Shown here piece after piece: positions 25,086 through 35,642 of a stretch of 64,000 nt of DNA (position 1 is its first letter; each line of letters starts with the position of its first letter). This DNA comes from Deltaproteobacteria bacterium (GTDB taxonomy: Bacteria; Myxococcota_C; UBA6777). Below the pieces are notes generated by a model. That model worked only from the letters and a program-made list of their open reading frames with translations. It was not told the origin of the DNA and made no database searches. The stretch is from NCBI GenBank assembly GCA_006226375.1, contig SBHC01000062.1, forward strand, positions 1 through 64,000, in the 5' to 3' direction. The translations under genes were made by a program, and so were the position numbers.

Positions 25086-28000
25086 TTACCTCACCACAAA
25101 CAAGAAGCTCTCGCTGTGGGAATCAACCTTGGGGGCATACATCGCCTGACTTCGCGCAGGCAGGGTTCGGTAAGAGCCTGCTCGCTCGGCCCGCAAACGG
25201 TACCGAAGAGTTCGAGAGACCCGAGGGGGAAGCCAACCCACAAAAAACGCGGCGTGTGTATCCCGCAATTCAAAGTGACTGATCCACGACTCCGCAGGTC
25301 GACCGCTACGAATCTGGACTGGCTCCAGACCGGCAGGCTTTTTGTCTTCGACCAAGAGATACCGCAATCGTCGATTCGACCGCAAGGTGACCTGCACTTC
25401 AATTTCAGAGCCTGCCTTAACAACCGCACCCCAAGAGATGGGTTGAAGAACTTCTCTGCCCTTTTGATTGACCACGCGAAAATACTTTCGGGTGACCTGC
25501 AGATCTGGATGTCCTCCCTTCCGAATCCGCGTGGCTTTTGTAACAAATCGCAGCGCCGCGCTGTAAAACAACGAACCCTTTCCGATGTTACGAAGCTTTA
25601 GAGTTTGGGATGCAGCTTGCAAGACCTTGCTCCCCAGCACGATCCGGGCGCCACCTCCCATAGGATTGATGTTGGAGAAGGTGCGCCGCGTCAGCACGCG
25701 CCCGTCAAGCAACACTTCCACGCCCCGCTTCCCTTTGTTTTGTTCTCCCATAGCGATGGAGAAGGCTCCAAGGCTCAACAACGCTTGCGCGGAATCACGA
25801 GTGGAGCGCCATCGTGCACCACGTCGTTGGCCAAGCAACCAGCGCGCCATAGGTGCCCAAAGAGACCGCCCGAACTTGGCTTTGACAAAAGCTCGAAGCG
25901 CCACAGCTGTAGCTTCCAAGCCATCCTGCGACCAACCACGCAAGGTTCCCTTTCCGCGGAAGGAAGCCCTCCCAGTGCCATCGTTCTGGATGTATCCCTT
26001 CAACTGCTTGAGAATGTACCGAGCGGTTTTCTTGTCCCCTTTGGCTTCAAAGGCAAGCGCCAACAACGCATGACCGTAAGGATTAAGCTTCTTAAGGTAC
26101 CGCAAGCTGTAGTCCGCCTCGGAGAGCGGAAGCTTCCCGGCCAAAGCCAGCGCGTAAAGAGCATACGCATGCAACGACGGCTGGTTCCGCATGGTTCGGA
26201 GCTGCCCTTGCAGATAGATCGCAGCCCGAGACATCACCCTAGCTCGGACTCGAACCCCTGCCTGTTTGGCGCTGGCCAGACCAAACAACACGTACGATGT
26301 CATAAACCGGTTGGTCCGGTCGTGCTTCCACCAACCCCAACCTCCATCAGAGTGTTGGAACGCATACAAGCGACCCAAGCCAGCCCGAAGAACCTTGGGA
26401 AGTTTCCGCGCCAGCTTGGGTTTAACTTTGTCGAAGTTCGCAAACGTCTTCGCGACAAGCACCGCCGGCAAGAACCGGCTCATGGTTTGTTCCACACACC
26501 CATACGGGAACTGCACGAGATAACCCAACCCTTCAAATACGCTGCGTGACAACGAGGACGTAAGGACCAACTCCATCTGCTGCGAACCTTCCACCACCTC
26601 CTTCGGGATTTGAACGGCGATCTCCTTGGTTTCACCTTTTTGCATCGCCCCTGCCCAGTGAAGCTGTTGAGGCATTCCAAAGGCATGAACAGGCAACTTG
26701 ACTTGAACAGCGTCGGCTGCATCGGAGGACTGCACCTTGGCTGTCAATTGCAATGTTCCGGTCTTCGACGGCTTGACCCAGAAGTTCCAGCGACCGTTGC
26801 TCCCCTTACGCAGACGACCTCGAATCGGCTTGGCGTCGAGGAGCGCTGCACCCTTGGCTTGTAAGGAAACCTTGACACGACGAGACTTACCACGGTTGTA
26901 CACCATCACGGTCACTTCGGCCTTGTCGCCTTGCATCACAAAGCGAGGTGTAGCCAAACGAACCATCAAAGGCTGTTGGGTTTGAGTCACAGTCTGCAAC
27001 GAGCCAACCTCCGCGTTGGTCCCCACAGCCACCGCACGGATCGACCAAGTCGTCAGAGAATCAGGCCAACGGAACGAAACCCTCGCCCGGCCCTTGCGAT
27101 CCGTCTTAACCTGAGCCAACCACACTGCTGTCTCACGAAAATCGGTCCGCAGACGTGGAGAGGGAAGCTTGGAACCGTAGGTGTTTCCCACACCTCGCTG
27201 AGCAGTGCCGGTCGCACGAGGTTTGGCTGTGTCGTCTTCGTTGTCAGGAGATGGAAGACTTCGACGTCGTGGGGAAGCCTTCGCCATCCGAGAAATGCTC
27301 GGCTGGTCTGCCGCACTGGGTGGAACCGCGCTGGGTCGGTTTGACTTCGGCGACGGCTGCACAGAACCTCGACCGGCGAAACTGTTGCTGGTCTTTCCAT
27401 AACCACGACCACTCCCAACGATTGCATCCTTGGCCTTGCTTCGAGTACGTCGAGACCGTTGAAGCTTTTGGCGATAGCTTCGCTGGTACGCCAACTGTTG
27501 CATGAGTTGTTTGTATGTGATGCGGCTCGAAATTCGTGCTCCTTCATGAAGCAACTTGTTCCGCACCCAGCGACCCCCTGACGTTGAAACCAACGACCTT
27601 TGGACTGGAGGGACAAACGTTCGTTTCAAATTCGGCCAGTTCAATCCACCGATGACATCCAGGCTTTGGTCGTAAGCCAACAACAAGAACTCGGAACGAA
27701 CAGGCTTGTTGTTTCCATCCACAGCGCGAAGAGTCCATCGGACCTTCTCACCCGGCTTGTACGATGACTTCAACTTGGAGATTTGCACTTTCAAGAAACG
27801 ATGACTTGGGGGCACGGCCACCCGAATCATACGGTGATGCCAAACGTAATCCTGAAAGTGCGACACCGAGACCCAGGCGTTGGGCGCAAAGGATGTCTTC
27901 ACGGGGATCTTCAAGAACGTGATTCGCCCCTTCGCCCGGACCACCTGGCTCCATTGCAACCCCTGGTTCTCCACAGAGACCCAGTAGCTGTGGGGTCGTT

Positions 28001-30998
28001 TTTTCTGGCGTACCAACAACGTAATCGATTCCCCAGGTCGGTACACCTTACGATCCGTGACCACCTCCAAGTGGGAAGTCCGCATCGACAACCTTCGTAG
28101 CCTTGGACCTGCCAACCAAAGATTGGTGCTCTTGGCCACAACAGCCTTGTTCTTCCCTTTGACTTTGTAGGTCACTCGAAACAAGCCCAACGCATCCATC
28201 GAGAACCGCAACGTAGCTCTCCCATTGGCCTTGGTCCGAACCCGAAACCGACGAACGACCTTGCCAAGAACCTGTCGATTCCTGCGCCAACGAATGCGCT
28301 GCACTGTAACAACCCCAGGAAGCGAGGTTCCTTTGCCATTGGGCCGAAGGGTTCGAAGATCCACCACCACATTGCCGCCAGGCTGAACGATCTGACGCTT
28401 CAGTTGGAGGAAAGCAAACGCCTCATTCTTACCCAAAACGGTAGAGCCTTGTCCCAGCGAGGTCTGACCGGATGAATCCGTCACCTCCACCGCAAGAAAA
28501 TACTGTTGGTACCGCCAGCCTTTGGAGGTTGGAGTCGTAACAACCAGTTCCCCTTTGTCATTGAGGACCCCCTCCTTCCAGGTCGCTTGCCCCATCTGCT
28601 CTTTCCAACGCTTGATCTGGTTGACATAATTCTTAATGTAGCGACAAGGGTTGTAACGACGGTAACGCAGATAGCGACGAGAACCTCGGTAGCGTTTGTA
28701 ACGACGCTTGTATCGTTTGCATCGTTGGCGGTAGTAACGAAGAGAACGACGGTACGAGCGGATTTGGTATGTGAGGTTGCGCTTGGAATACTTTTGTTGT
28801 TGTTCCCACTGTTCGTAGGTACGCAAACCATTGGAGGGCGGCGTAAAGCCTAGCAGCCAGGCATACGGTTGGGGCATGGAGAACCGTGGATACACGTTCA
28901 TGCTCCCCAGCCTCCAGCGAACTTTTCCCCCACGCACAGCACCACCAAAGGTGTATCGGGCTTGCACTTTCCAACGTAGCGTATCTCCGGCGAGGAATCG
29001 CCCAGGCATCAAAGAAGCTGACACCTGCACCTTCTGACGACGGTATTCTTCCACACGAAAGTACCGGAGAAAGCTGCGGTACCGACGAGATGTTGGTCCA
29101 TAATAAACCTTGATCCAAACCTGGTAACGCCCCAACGTCCCAGACTTGGGAAGCTCAAAGGCACCATGAAAGCTACCAAAATCGTTGGTGACAAAGGTTT
29201 TGCGGAACACGACTTTGTTTTTGGATCCTTTGACCTGCACGTCCAGCTTGCGACGTTTTTGGGTGCGGTCTTTAACGCTGCCATGCCGAACCACAAGGAA
29301 GCCTTTGAACTTGTAGGTTTGTCCGGGTCGATAGGCACCTCGGTCCGACGTCCAAAACACATTTTCATGCAGACCCAAACGCTGGAACGACCGGTAGCGA
29401 TGGTACGTTGTGCAAGCGCTCTTGATGCACGCCATCAAACAAAGCTCACGAGGCTGGGTCTTCTTCGGCAGCTGGAACGTAAGCATGCCGCTAGCGTCGG
29501 TAACACCGGTGCGTCGCGCCGACACATTGTACTTGTGGTTCCACTGGTATCGGTACCGGTAAGGATAGTAACGACGCCGATACGACCGACGGTAGCGATA
29601 GCCACGATAGCGGCGGTAGCCCCAAGCTCCATAAGTGGGACGACCTGTGCGCTGTCTTTGGACAACTCCCAACCACACTTTGGCTTTACGAATCGGCCGA
29701 TGATTCCGTCCATCAACGACCTGCAAGATAGCTTTGTGTCCGATCAATTTCACGACAATCGCATAGGGCGAAACGAGAATCGGCATCGACATTGTGATGG
29801 TTTTTTTGAATCGATTAAAACCCTTCACTTCCAACACGTACGAGCCGGACCCCAACTTTGGAATCGAAAGAGTCCGCTGAATCGCGGTGGAATTGGCCCA
29901 ATACGACAAGGGGATTTTTTTCATGGACAGGTTTCTGGACCATACAAGCTTCCCCCGTCGAATTCGTTTGGGCGCAAACAGCTTCTTGTCTTGAAGAAAC
30001 GAAGGCTGCACATTCGCTCGGTACAACCGGACGGTCGCCCGTTGAATCCGCAGCAGGGTCAGATGGACAGGGTGACTTTGTTTCGGACGCCAAAGCGTTG
30101 TGGTGTTTACAGACAACCCAGGCTCTGTCCACTGGAGATAGAGCGCCCGAGCAGAGCGTGCCCAACCACTCTTCCCCTGCGACAATCGCTTGAGGCGTGC
30201 CAACGTTTGCCTCGAAGGCCAACGATTCTTCGTCTTCGCCTGCTGCAATCGCCCGCTCAGCAGGTTGTACTCCCACTGCGCTTCGTACGTTGTACCACGC
30301 AAGGCGCGCTGTGCCTTGCGAAACAACCATGTGCGACGAGAGTTGTAGTCCTTTGGGGCTCCACCCACTTGGTAACGTGCAAGAAGATAAGTAAGCCAGA
30401 ACGAATACGCTTGGTGACGAACCTTGGGGGAGAACTTGGGCTGGCACAACATCTGTACGTATTCGTATACCAAAGCATACTTCTTCTCCCTGGTGGCCTG
30501 TCGCATCTCCAACCTGTACCAGGCTGCCTTGTCTTGGGTTGTTAACTGCGCTTTGAACCCACCCATCAGGATACGTAGCTGCTTCATTTGCTGAAACAGA
30601 CCTTTCTGTCTGTAATTGTTGGGGTAGTGGTAATACACAGAGAGGCTTTGGTCATAATACCTGGCCAACCGGAGGCGGGCTCGCAAGGCAGCGTATGTCT
30701 TGTTCTCCAGCTTCAAGAACGCCTGAGCGTCACGGGATTCATAGGTTGAGGTTCGGTTGTTGTTCTTCTTCCACCAACAACTGAGCAAGGAACGGAGCAT
30801 CTGTTTCTTCTTGGACTCGACAGCGTTCTTCTGGATACGCGAACGAAACCAGTAGTGGGCTCGATAACATTGACCTCGCTCCACCAGATTCCAAAATTGT
30901 CTCTCTTGGTAGCTCCCCGCATGACTGGGAGAATGTCCCCCCAACACCACAAGACATACCACCACCGTGATTTGAAGCCAACAATGAGCCCTTTGCAT
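25086..30998 (-). CDS. Bacterial alpha-2-macroglobulin-like protein with Tyr/Arg-rich insertions
   Basis: A 1970-residue exported protein. The signal peptide (ITVVVCLVVLGGHSPSHAG) has no lipobox, unlike many bacterial forms. MG-type domains show YRPGQTYKFKGFLV, VYRPGESITLLVRQ and YKPGEKVRWTL. The A2M block FRWPDSLTTWSIRAVAVG is followed by the thioester motif YGCVEQ (Cys1501). The helical thioester domain follows (HSDGGWGWWKHD). Bacterial A2Ms trap attacking proteases through the thioester. Two odd insertions stand out: a Tyr/Arg-rich tract near 457-490 and a Tyr/Arg/Lys tract near 740-795. ATG 30998 has AGAGGGAG upstream; the frame is open to 31139. No pbpC-type partner gene is nearby. Confidence 0.88.
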   Translation of the reverse strand: MQRAHCWLQITVVVCLVVLGGHSPSHAGSYQERQFWNLVERGQCYRAHYWFRSRIQKNAVESKKKQMLRSLLSCWWKKNNNRTSTYESRDAQAFLKLENKTYAALRARLRLARYYDQSLSVYYHYPNNYRQKGLFQQMKQLRILMGGFKAQLTTQDKAAWYRLEMRQATREKKYALVYEYVQMLCQPKFSPKVRHQAYSFWLTYLLARYQVGGAPKDYNSRRTWLFRKAQRALRGTTYEAQWEYNLLSGRLQQAKTKNRWPSRQTLARLKRLSQGKSGWARSARALYLQWTEPGLSVNTTTLWRPKQSHPVHLTLLRIQRATVRLYRANVQPSFLQDKKLFAPKRIRRGKLVWSRNLSMKKIPLSYWANSTAIQRTLSIPKLGSGSYVLEVKGFNRFKKTITMSMPILVSPYAIVVKLIGHKAILQVVDGRNHRPIRKAKVWLGVVQRQRTGRPTYGAWGYRRYRGYRYRRSYRRRYYPYRYRYQWNHKYNVSARRTGVTDASGMLTFQLPKKTQPRELCLMACIKSACTTYHRYRSFQRLGLHENVFWTSDRGAYRPGQTYKFKGFLVVRHGSVKDRTQKRRKLDVQVKGSKNKVVFRKTFVTNDFGSFHGAFELPKSGTLGRYQVWIKVYYGPTSRRYRSFLRYFRVEEYRRQKVQVSASLMPGRFLAGDTLRWKVQARYTFGGAVRGGKVRWRLGSMNVYPRFSMPQPYAWLLGFTPPSNGLRTYEQWEQQQKYSKRNLTYQIRSYRRSLRYYRQRCKRYKRRYKRYRGSRRYLRYRRYNPCRYIKNYVNQIKRWKEQMGQATWKEGVLNDKGELVVTTPTSKGWRYQQYFLAVEVTDSSGQTSLGQGSTVLGKNEAFAFLQLKRQIVQPGGNVVVDLRTLRPNGKGTSLPGVVTVQRIRWRRNRQVLGKVVRRFRVRTKANGRATLRFSMDALGLFRVTYKVKGKNKAVVAKSTNLWLAGPRLRRLSMRTSHLEVVTDRKVYRPGESITLLVRQKKRPHSYWVSVENQGLQWSQVVRAKGRITFLKIPVKTSFAPNAWVSVSHFQDYVWHHRMIRVAVPPSHRFLKVQISKLKSSYKPGEKVRWTLRAVDGNNKPVRSEFLLLAYDQSLDVIGGLNWPNLKRTFVPPVQRSLVSTSGGRWVRNKLLHEGARISSRITYKQLMQQLAYQRSYRQKLQRSRRTRSKAKDAIVGSGRGYGKTSNSFAGRGSVQPSPKSNRPSAVPPSAADQPSISRMAKASPRRRSLPSPDNEDDTAKPRATGTAQRGVGNTYGSKLPSPRLRTDFRETAVWLAQVKTDRKGRARVSFRWPDSLTTWSIRAVAVGTNAEVGSLQTVTQTQQPLMVRLATPRFVMQGDKAEVTVMVYNRGKSRRVKVSLQAKGAALLDAKPIRGRLRKGSNGRWNFWVKPSKTGTLQLTAKVQSSDAADAVQVKLPVHAFGMPQQLHWAGAMQKGETKEIAVQIPKEVVEGSQQMELVLTSSLSRSVFEGLGYLVQFPYGCVEQTMSRFLPAVLVAKTFANFDKVKPKLARKLPKVLRAGLGRLYAFQHSDGGWGWWKHDRTNRFMTSYVLFGLASAKQAGVRVRARVMSRAAIYLQGQLRTMRNQPSLHAYALYALALAGKLPLSEADYSLRYLKKLNPYGHALLALAFEAKGDKKTARYILKQLKGYIQNDGTGRASFRGKGTLRGWSQDGLEATAVALRAFVKAKFGRSLWAPMARWLLGQRRGARWRSTRDSAQALLSLGAFSIAMGEQNKGKRGVEVLLDGRVLTRRTFSNINPMGGGARIVLGSKVLQAASQTLKLRNIGKGSLFYSAALRFVTKATRIRKGGHPDLQVTRKYFRVVNQKGREVLQPISWGAVVKAGSEIEVQVTLRSNRRLRYLLVEDKKPAGLEPVQIRSGRPAESWISHFELRDTHAAFFVGWLPPRVSRTLRYRLRAERAGSYRTLPARSQAMYAPKVDSHSESFLFVVR

Positions 30999-31100
30999 TC
31001 GATTCTCCCTCTTAGGGAAGGCGAAACGCAAAACGTCGACATCGAGCGTTTTTTCATTCCGACTCCCAGACAAACTGGACGATTCCACAATTGCATTCGA

Positions 31101-31120
31101 CAGATGGAGCTCTATCTGTG
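31101..31120. promoter_or_regulatory. 20-bp near-perfect palindrome upstream of the A2M gene
   Basis: ACAGATGGAGCTCTATCTGT pairs at all but one symmetric position. It lies about 105 bases upstream of ATG 30998. On the minus strand it fills the 17-base spacer of a weak promoter-like pair, TTGCAC and TCGAAT. This would suit a repressor or a MerR-like regulator; that reading is inference. Confidence 0.45.
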
Positions 31121-31184
31121 CAAGACAGAACCTCCGCATCCTTCTACGTGTTCGATAAAGACACCTAAACGCACGGTGGGTTTG

Positions 31185-31198
31185 TTCGATCTATCGAA
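31185..31198. promoter_or_regulatory. Short dyad between A2M and histidine kinase genes
   Basis: TTCGAT, two bases, ATCGAA: perfect 6-bp arms. It is about 65 bases from the end of the leftward kinase gene region and in the promoter region of the A2M gene. A further TTCGAT lies at 31151. Possible second operator. Confidence 0.3.
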
Positions 31199-31247
31199 GT
31201 TAAAATGAAAAACAGGCGGGGCACAAGCTCCCACAAGAAGGAGGGTT

Positions 31248-33899
31248 TCAAGAAGGGGGAAGAAGTACCTGGACGGCCTCCTTCAAGGCGTCATGCATTG
31301 TACTCAACGTGGGTTCCAAACGTTTGAGAAGCAGACCTGCGCCGCTCCAATCCATCTTTGAGGCGATTTGCTCCAATTGGACGCACAAGCTACTCACTTG
31401 CAGCCCACCAAACATCGCACTTGTTGACTTTAAGGAATGGGCGGCACGTTCGAGCGTTTCAGCGTCTTGCTTGCTCAGAGCCTCTTTCATCTCTGTGATC
31501 AGGTCGCGGCTGTTTTGCATGTGATTGTCGACCAGCGACTGGAAAGCCTCTGTGTTTTCACCACACACTTGCATGAGCTGCCCCAGAGCCTCGGTGGAGA
31601 GAGTCACAAGGGCAGGCATGGAGGGCAGCGAAGCTCGAACCACAGCGATCCGCGCCGGTGTACGTAGGCTGGTGTGTGACGCTCGCTGTACCATCGCGCT
31701 GGTGCTCGCCGTTCTGCGGAGGATGCGATTGGAATACACCTCCAGCACGCGCATCAAGTCTTCCACCTGGATGGGCTTCCCAAGGAAGTCGTCAATGCCT
31801 GCATCTTCAAACTGCTTGCGCTGCTCTTTCATGACATTGGCTGTAAGCGCGACAATGTATGGGCGCTCGTTACGCGAGAACCGCTGGTGAATTTCACGTG
31901 TTGTTGTGGGGCCATCCATGTGAGGCATCTGCATATCCAACAACAACATCTGGAACTCTTCATTTTCAAGAGCCTGTAGAGCCTCCAACCCATGAGATAC
32001 AATCGTGGGTGTGTACCCCAAACGCTCCAGAATCTGCTGGATCACCTGTTGATTAATGGGGTTATCTTCGGCCACCATAATTTTGAGCGGCAGTTCATCG
32101 GCCCAACGCTTCTGCTGCAGAGTCGGCTTGCTTTTGCTTTGCAAGGACTGCCCTGTCAACACCCCGAGCAAAACGTTGAGCATTTGCCGACGTCGAAGGG
32201 GCTTCAGCAAGACCCCTACAAACATCGACTCTTCAATGCTCGAACGGCTGTAGGCATCGGCCAACGACGTGATGCAAACCATCGGTGTTTTCGGTGCAAT
32301 TCGATCAAACTCACGGGCTTTGCTGTCGGGTTCGCCCAAAACCGTGGAGAGCAAGACGGCGTCAAACTTGTGAGTGTCTTGCCACTCCAAAGCCACTTCA
32401 AAACTCTCTGTGGCCATCACCCGCATTCCCCAAGATGATGCGTTGGCCGTTAGGCACAGCCGGGTGGTTCGCTGAGGCTCCACAACCAAAAGTCGCTTGC
32501 CACTGAGCGCCTTGCCCAAGACGGCGTCATCGTCCTCAACCGCCACAGCTTCAACTGCCATGGAGAACGTAAAGGTCGAGCCATGACCTGGCATACTCTC
32601 GACGCAGATCTCCCCCCCCATCAGTTGCACCAAATGCTTACAAATCGCGAGGCCGAGACCAGTCCCTCCAAAGCGCCGGGTTGTCGATGGATCGACTTGG
32701 TGAAACTCTTGAAACAGACGGTTCTGCTCCTCCTCCGGAATCCCAATCCCAGAGTCTCTCACGGAGAAAAGCAAAAAACCTGGCTCTTCCTGTCGAATGT
32801 CGACGACAACTTCCCCTTCGCCGGTAAACTTAATCGCGTTGCTGATCAGATTGATCAAGACCTGCTGCAGACGAAACGCGTCGGCTTTCACCGAATGATG
32901 GACGTTGTGTTCCATCCGATAGGCGAGGTCGATGCCCTTGTCCCAGGCCCCTTGGGCAAACAAGTCCAGGACATCTTCGACGCAGTCACGCACGTCGAAG
33001 TCGTGCAAATCCAAGTTCACATGGCCGGCTTCCAGTTTAGAGAAGTCTAGGATATCGTTAATGATCCCCAGAAGAAGTTCGCCGCTTTTGTGGATGGTTT
33101 GAACGAGGTCACGTTGCTCAGGTTCCAGCCTGGTATCGACAAGAAGACTTGCCGCCCCAATCACTCCGTTGAGAGGCGTTCGAATCTCATGACTCATGTT
33201 CGCCACGAACGCGCTCCGAGCGTGGGCCGCGTTCAACGCCTCATCCCGCGCGACCTTCAGGTCTCTTGACATTTCCATCGCTCGCTCGACCTGCGCGCGG
33301 CTCTCCGCCTTCTCCTTCTGCAGCTGCTCCATGTGGAATTCAATCACATACAGAAACGAAAGGCAGATGGTAACGACAATGGACAGCCACCCCAAAAAGA
33401 CAAACGGGGTAGCATGCGCCGTGAGTTGAATGTGAGGGGTGATGGAGAAGAAGGCCTCACTCCCAAACACCGCAAGACCAGCCGTCATCGCGAGACCCGA
33501 CCACATCACACAAGCCTTGGCGCCGAGAAAAAAGGCCGCAAACATAGGGACAATCACGAGAGCATACAAAATGGGAGCCTTCGACTGCCCCATCACCATG
33601 GCTTGTGTAGCCAACACAATCGTCAGCAAAGCAAGCTGGACACCAAACGCCTTACGTACCCGAGGAAGCGGATGGTCGCGTTTGAGCATCCACCGAATGC
33701 ATGCAAAACCAACAAAGAGAACGAGATAGAGCGATGGCAGAAAGACCAGCCCGCGAAAACCAAAGCGCAGGGTCATGACAAGCCCACTGACCATCCCAAC
33801 CCATGAGAAAGGGAGCAGCAAGGACGCCTGGACATCAAGGACCGTAGTCTCGGAAGAATGACGGCTGGTCAGCCACTGCCAAAATGTTTTAGGGTTCAT
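31248..33899 (-). CDS. Membrane hybrid sensor histidine kinase with two receivers and HPt
   Basis: An 883-residue protein. Five or six membrane helices (about 25-185) are followed by a short coiled coil. HisKA has [15 protein letters not shown] (His237). The ATPase has [15 protein letters not shown] and [10 protein letters not shown] first receiver (about 465-580) is degenerate: [13 protein letters not shown] lacks the phospho-acceptor Asp. The second receiver (about 600-720) is intact: AEDNPIN, Asp655 in LLLDMQMP, and ALTANV. The HPt domain has [10 protein letters not shown] (His821). The layout is that of a BarA/ArcB-like phosphorelay kinase. ATG 33899 gives a sensible start; ATG 33968 has no ribosome site. 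There is no cognate response regulator next to it. Confidence 0.88.
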   Translation of the reverse strand: MNPKTFWQWLTSRHSSETTVLDVQASLLLPFSWVGMVSGLVMTLRFGFRGLVFLPSLYLVLFVGFACIRWMLKRDHPLPRVRKAFGVQLALLTIVLATQAMVMGQSKAPILYALVIVPMFAAFFLGAKACVMWSGLAMTAGLAVFGSEAFFSITPHIQLTAHATPFVFLGWLSIVVTICLSFLYVIEFHMEQLQKEKAESRAQVERAMEMSRDLKVARDEALNAAHARSAFVANMSHEIRTPLNGVIGAASLLVDTRLEPEQRDLVQTIHKSGELLLGIINDILDFSKLEAGHVNLDLHDFDVRDCVEDVLDLFAQGAWDKGIDLAYRMEHNVHHSVKADAFRLQQVLINLISNAIKFTGEGEVVVDIRQEEPGFLLFSVRDSGIGIPEEEQNRLFQEFHQVDPSTTRRFGGTGLGLAICKHLVQLMGGEICVESMPGHGSTFTFSMAVEAVAVEDDDAVLGKALSGKRLLVVEPQRTTRLCLTANASSWGMRVMATESFEVALEWQDTHKFDAVLLSTVLGEPDSKAREFDRIAPKTPMVCITSLADAYSRSSIEESMFVGVLLKPLRRRQMLNVLLGVLTGQSLQSKSKPTLQQKRWADELPLKIMVAEDNPINQQVIQQILERLGYTPTIVSHGLEALQALENEEFQMLLLDMQMPHMDGPTTTREIHQRFSRNERPYIVALTANVMKEQRKQFEDAGIDDFLGKPIQVEDLMRVLEVYSNRILRRTASTSAMVQRASHTSLRTPARIAVVRASLPSMPALVTLSTEALGQLMQVCGENTEAFQSLVDNHMQNSRDLITEMKEALSKQDAETLERAAHSLKSTSAMFGGLQVSSLCVQLEQIASKMDWSGAGLLLKRLEPTLSTMHDALKEAVQVLLPPS

Positions 33900-34075
33900 C
33901 GCTTTGCACGGGAGGAACCATCCCACTCCATCGCCAAAAAACCAAACCCAATTGTATACACAGGGCATTGATCATAAAAATTGCTTCATCGGAAGGAACA
34001 GCATGGTTATGCAACATTTAAAAGAAAACAACAAGCTGTAGTCCTAAAATGGAAGGATTGGAAAGCGCCACAAGC

Positions 34076-34104
34076 TTGACGGTTTTGATGAGTCTCAGTA
34101 CCCT
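34076..34104 (+). promoter_or_regulatory. Possible promoter of the O-antigen-ligase-like gene
   Basis: TTGACG (34076-34081), 17 bases, TACCCT (34099-34104). The -35 is strong and the -10 weak. It lies about 75 bases before ATG 34180. Confidence 0.4.
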
Positions 34105-34179
34105 GTCTGTCACAGATTTTCAGCAAAGGCAGCATCGCCCCTTCGCCGCTTTTGCTCCGCCTCCTACAAGGAAGCTGGT

Positions 34180-35622
34180 ATGCCCCAAGCCACAGCCTCA
34201 ACAACATCCCCCAGTCGCTCAGAGCGGGTTCAGTCCTTGATGAGACGCCTCGCCGTAGCAGGTGCTTTGTTGACGCTTGTGGCGATGGGCGGCATTCACC
34301 CCATGATCGGCCCGATGCTCCCCATTGGCATCGCCACCCTCGCAGCCTACCTGATCTGGGGCATCACAGGACCTCTCCTGTTTACGGTCGTTCTGTTGCT
34401 TCGTCCGGGAGAGCTGATCAACCCCGCGCTAGGCAAGCTTATGCTAGGAAAGCTAACAGCCGTCGCCTGTTTGGGGTTTTGGTTCTTTCACTTCTTTGTG
34501 CTGCGCAAGCGCCACCTCTCCCGGGATTTGCTCTCTGGGTTGATGATGGGCTTCACCATTGCTGTCATTCTTTGCTCCGTCAAAAGCACGGATCCAGGCC
34601 TGAGCCAAGCGTTTCTGTTTGACGTCTGGCTGAAGCTCGTTCTCTTGTTTTACGCGATCGCCAACCTCGCCGGTCCTGACAAGGCATTTCGCGTGTATGT
34701 CACAACAGCGATGTGGCTGACCGTCGTTCTAGGCGTGTTTGGCATACACAAGGGGCTCACTGCGTCTCCAGGTGACCTGATCGAAGGCGGCCGGGTGGGC
34801 ATCGGGAAGCTCCTCGAAGACCCCAACGACTACGCCCAAATGCTCCTCGCCACCGGGCTTGCGTACATGCTAAACTGCCTGATCATGGCTCCCAAGAAAC
34901 ACCTCAAGGTCTTGTTCCTTGTTGGGTTCTTGTTGATCTCGTCTGGCGTGTACTTTGCCAAATCACGCGGTGGCTTCCTGGGATATATGGCGGTCGTCGC
35001 CACCACGGCTCAAAGCCGAGTGTCGCTGCCCACGTTGCTGGCAGTCACAGGAACCATGGCTGTCGGAGGATTCTTTTACCTCGTGGCGGCACGGGGCGAA
35101 GACAGCGTGGGTGAGGTGGATGCCTCTGCACAAGGACGGCTGGATGCCTGGAAAAGCGCGGTCTACATGTTTATCGCCAACCCAGGGTTTGGGGTGGGGC
35201 TCCAATGCTTTACGTCCAATTACCTGACCTACGCCGTTAATCCTGTGATGTGGAAGCCAATGGACACCCACAGCGCCTGGTTTAAGATCATAGGAGAGCT
35301 GGGTTTTATAGGCTCGATTTTCTTCTTCCCCATGGTGTTGGTGGCCGTATGGCGTTCCTTTAAGCTCGAAAAGTGGGCTCGTACCAGCCAAATCGCAGCC
35401 AAGGGGGACTGGTATCTTGAGGCACTCTTGCGCTCGATTTATCCAGCGATGATGGGGTGGTGCATCTCCGGAACCTTCCTATCGAACTGTTATTCTTGGT
35501 TTTTATATATACAGATCGCCATCTTAGTCGCTGCGCTCACTCTCAAGGAGAACTGGAAAGATCCAACCCTTGCCGACCCAAACAACGATCCCCATCGTGG
35601 GGTCCAAGCTTCTAACTCCTAG
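34180..35622 (+). CDS. O-antigen ligase/polymerase-like membrane protein
   Basis: A 480-residue protein with about eleven hydrophobic helices. The Wzy_C-type signature is the loop following VYFAKSRGGFLGY, and a large polar loop with FGVGLQCFTSNY and TPHSAWF-like DTHSAWFKIIGELGF comes after it. Such proteins join or polymerise surface polysaccharide at the inner membrane. CAAGGAAGC precedes ATG 34180. There are no glycosyltransferase genes nearby, so the polysaccharide is unknown. It is followed by the YihY gene at 20 bases. Confidence 0.8.
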   Translation: MPQATASTTSPSRSERVQSLMRRLAVAGALLTLVAMGGIHPMIGPMLPIGIATLAAYLIWGITGPLLFTVVLLLRPGELINPALGKLMLGKLTAVACLGFWFFHFFVLRKRHLSRDLLSGLMMGFTIAVILCSVKSTDPGLSQAFLFDVWLKLVLLFYAIANLAGPDKAFRVYVTTAMWLTVVLGVFGIHKGLTASPGDLIEGGRVGIGKLLEDPNDYAQMLLATGLAYMLNCLIMAPKKHLKVLFLVGFLLISSGVYFAKSRGGFLGYMAVVATTAQSRVSLPTLLAVTGTMAVGGFFYLVAARGEDSVGEVDASAQGRLDAWKSAVYMFIANPGFGVGLQCFTSNYLTYAVNPVMWKPMDTHSAWFKIIGELGFIGSIFFFPMVLVAVWRSFKLEKWARTSQIAAKGDWYLEALLRSIYPAMMGWCISGTFLSNCYSWFLYIQIAILVAALTLKENWKDPTLADPNNDPHRGVQASNS

Positions 35623-35642
35623 CGTTGACCGAAGGTCATGGA

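Noticed and set aside
29166-30545. Rightward 459-residue frame opposite the A2M gene
   Set aside because: It lies wholly inside the coding strand of a clear A2M protein and has basic, uneven composition typical of a shadow frame.
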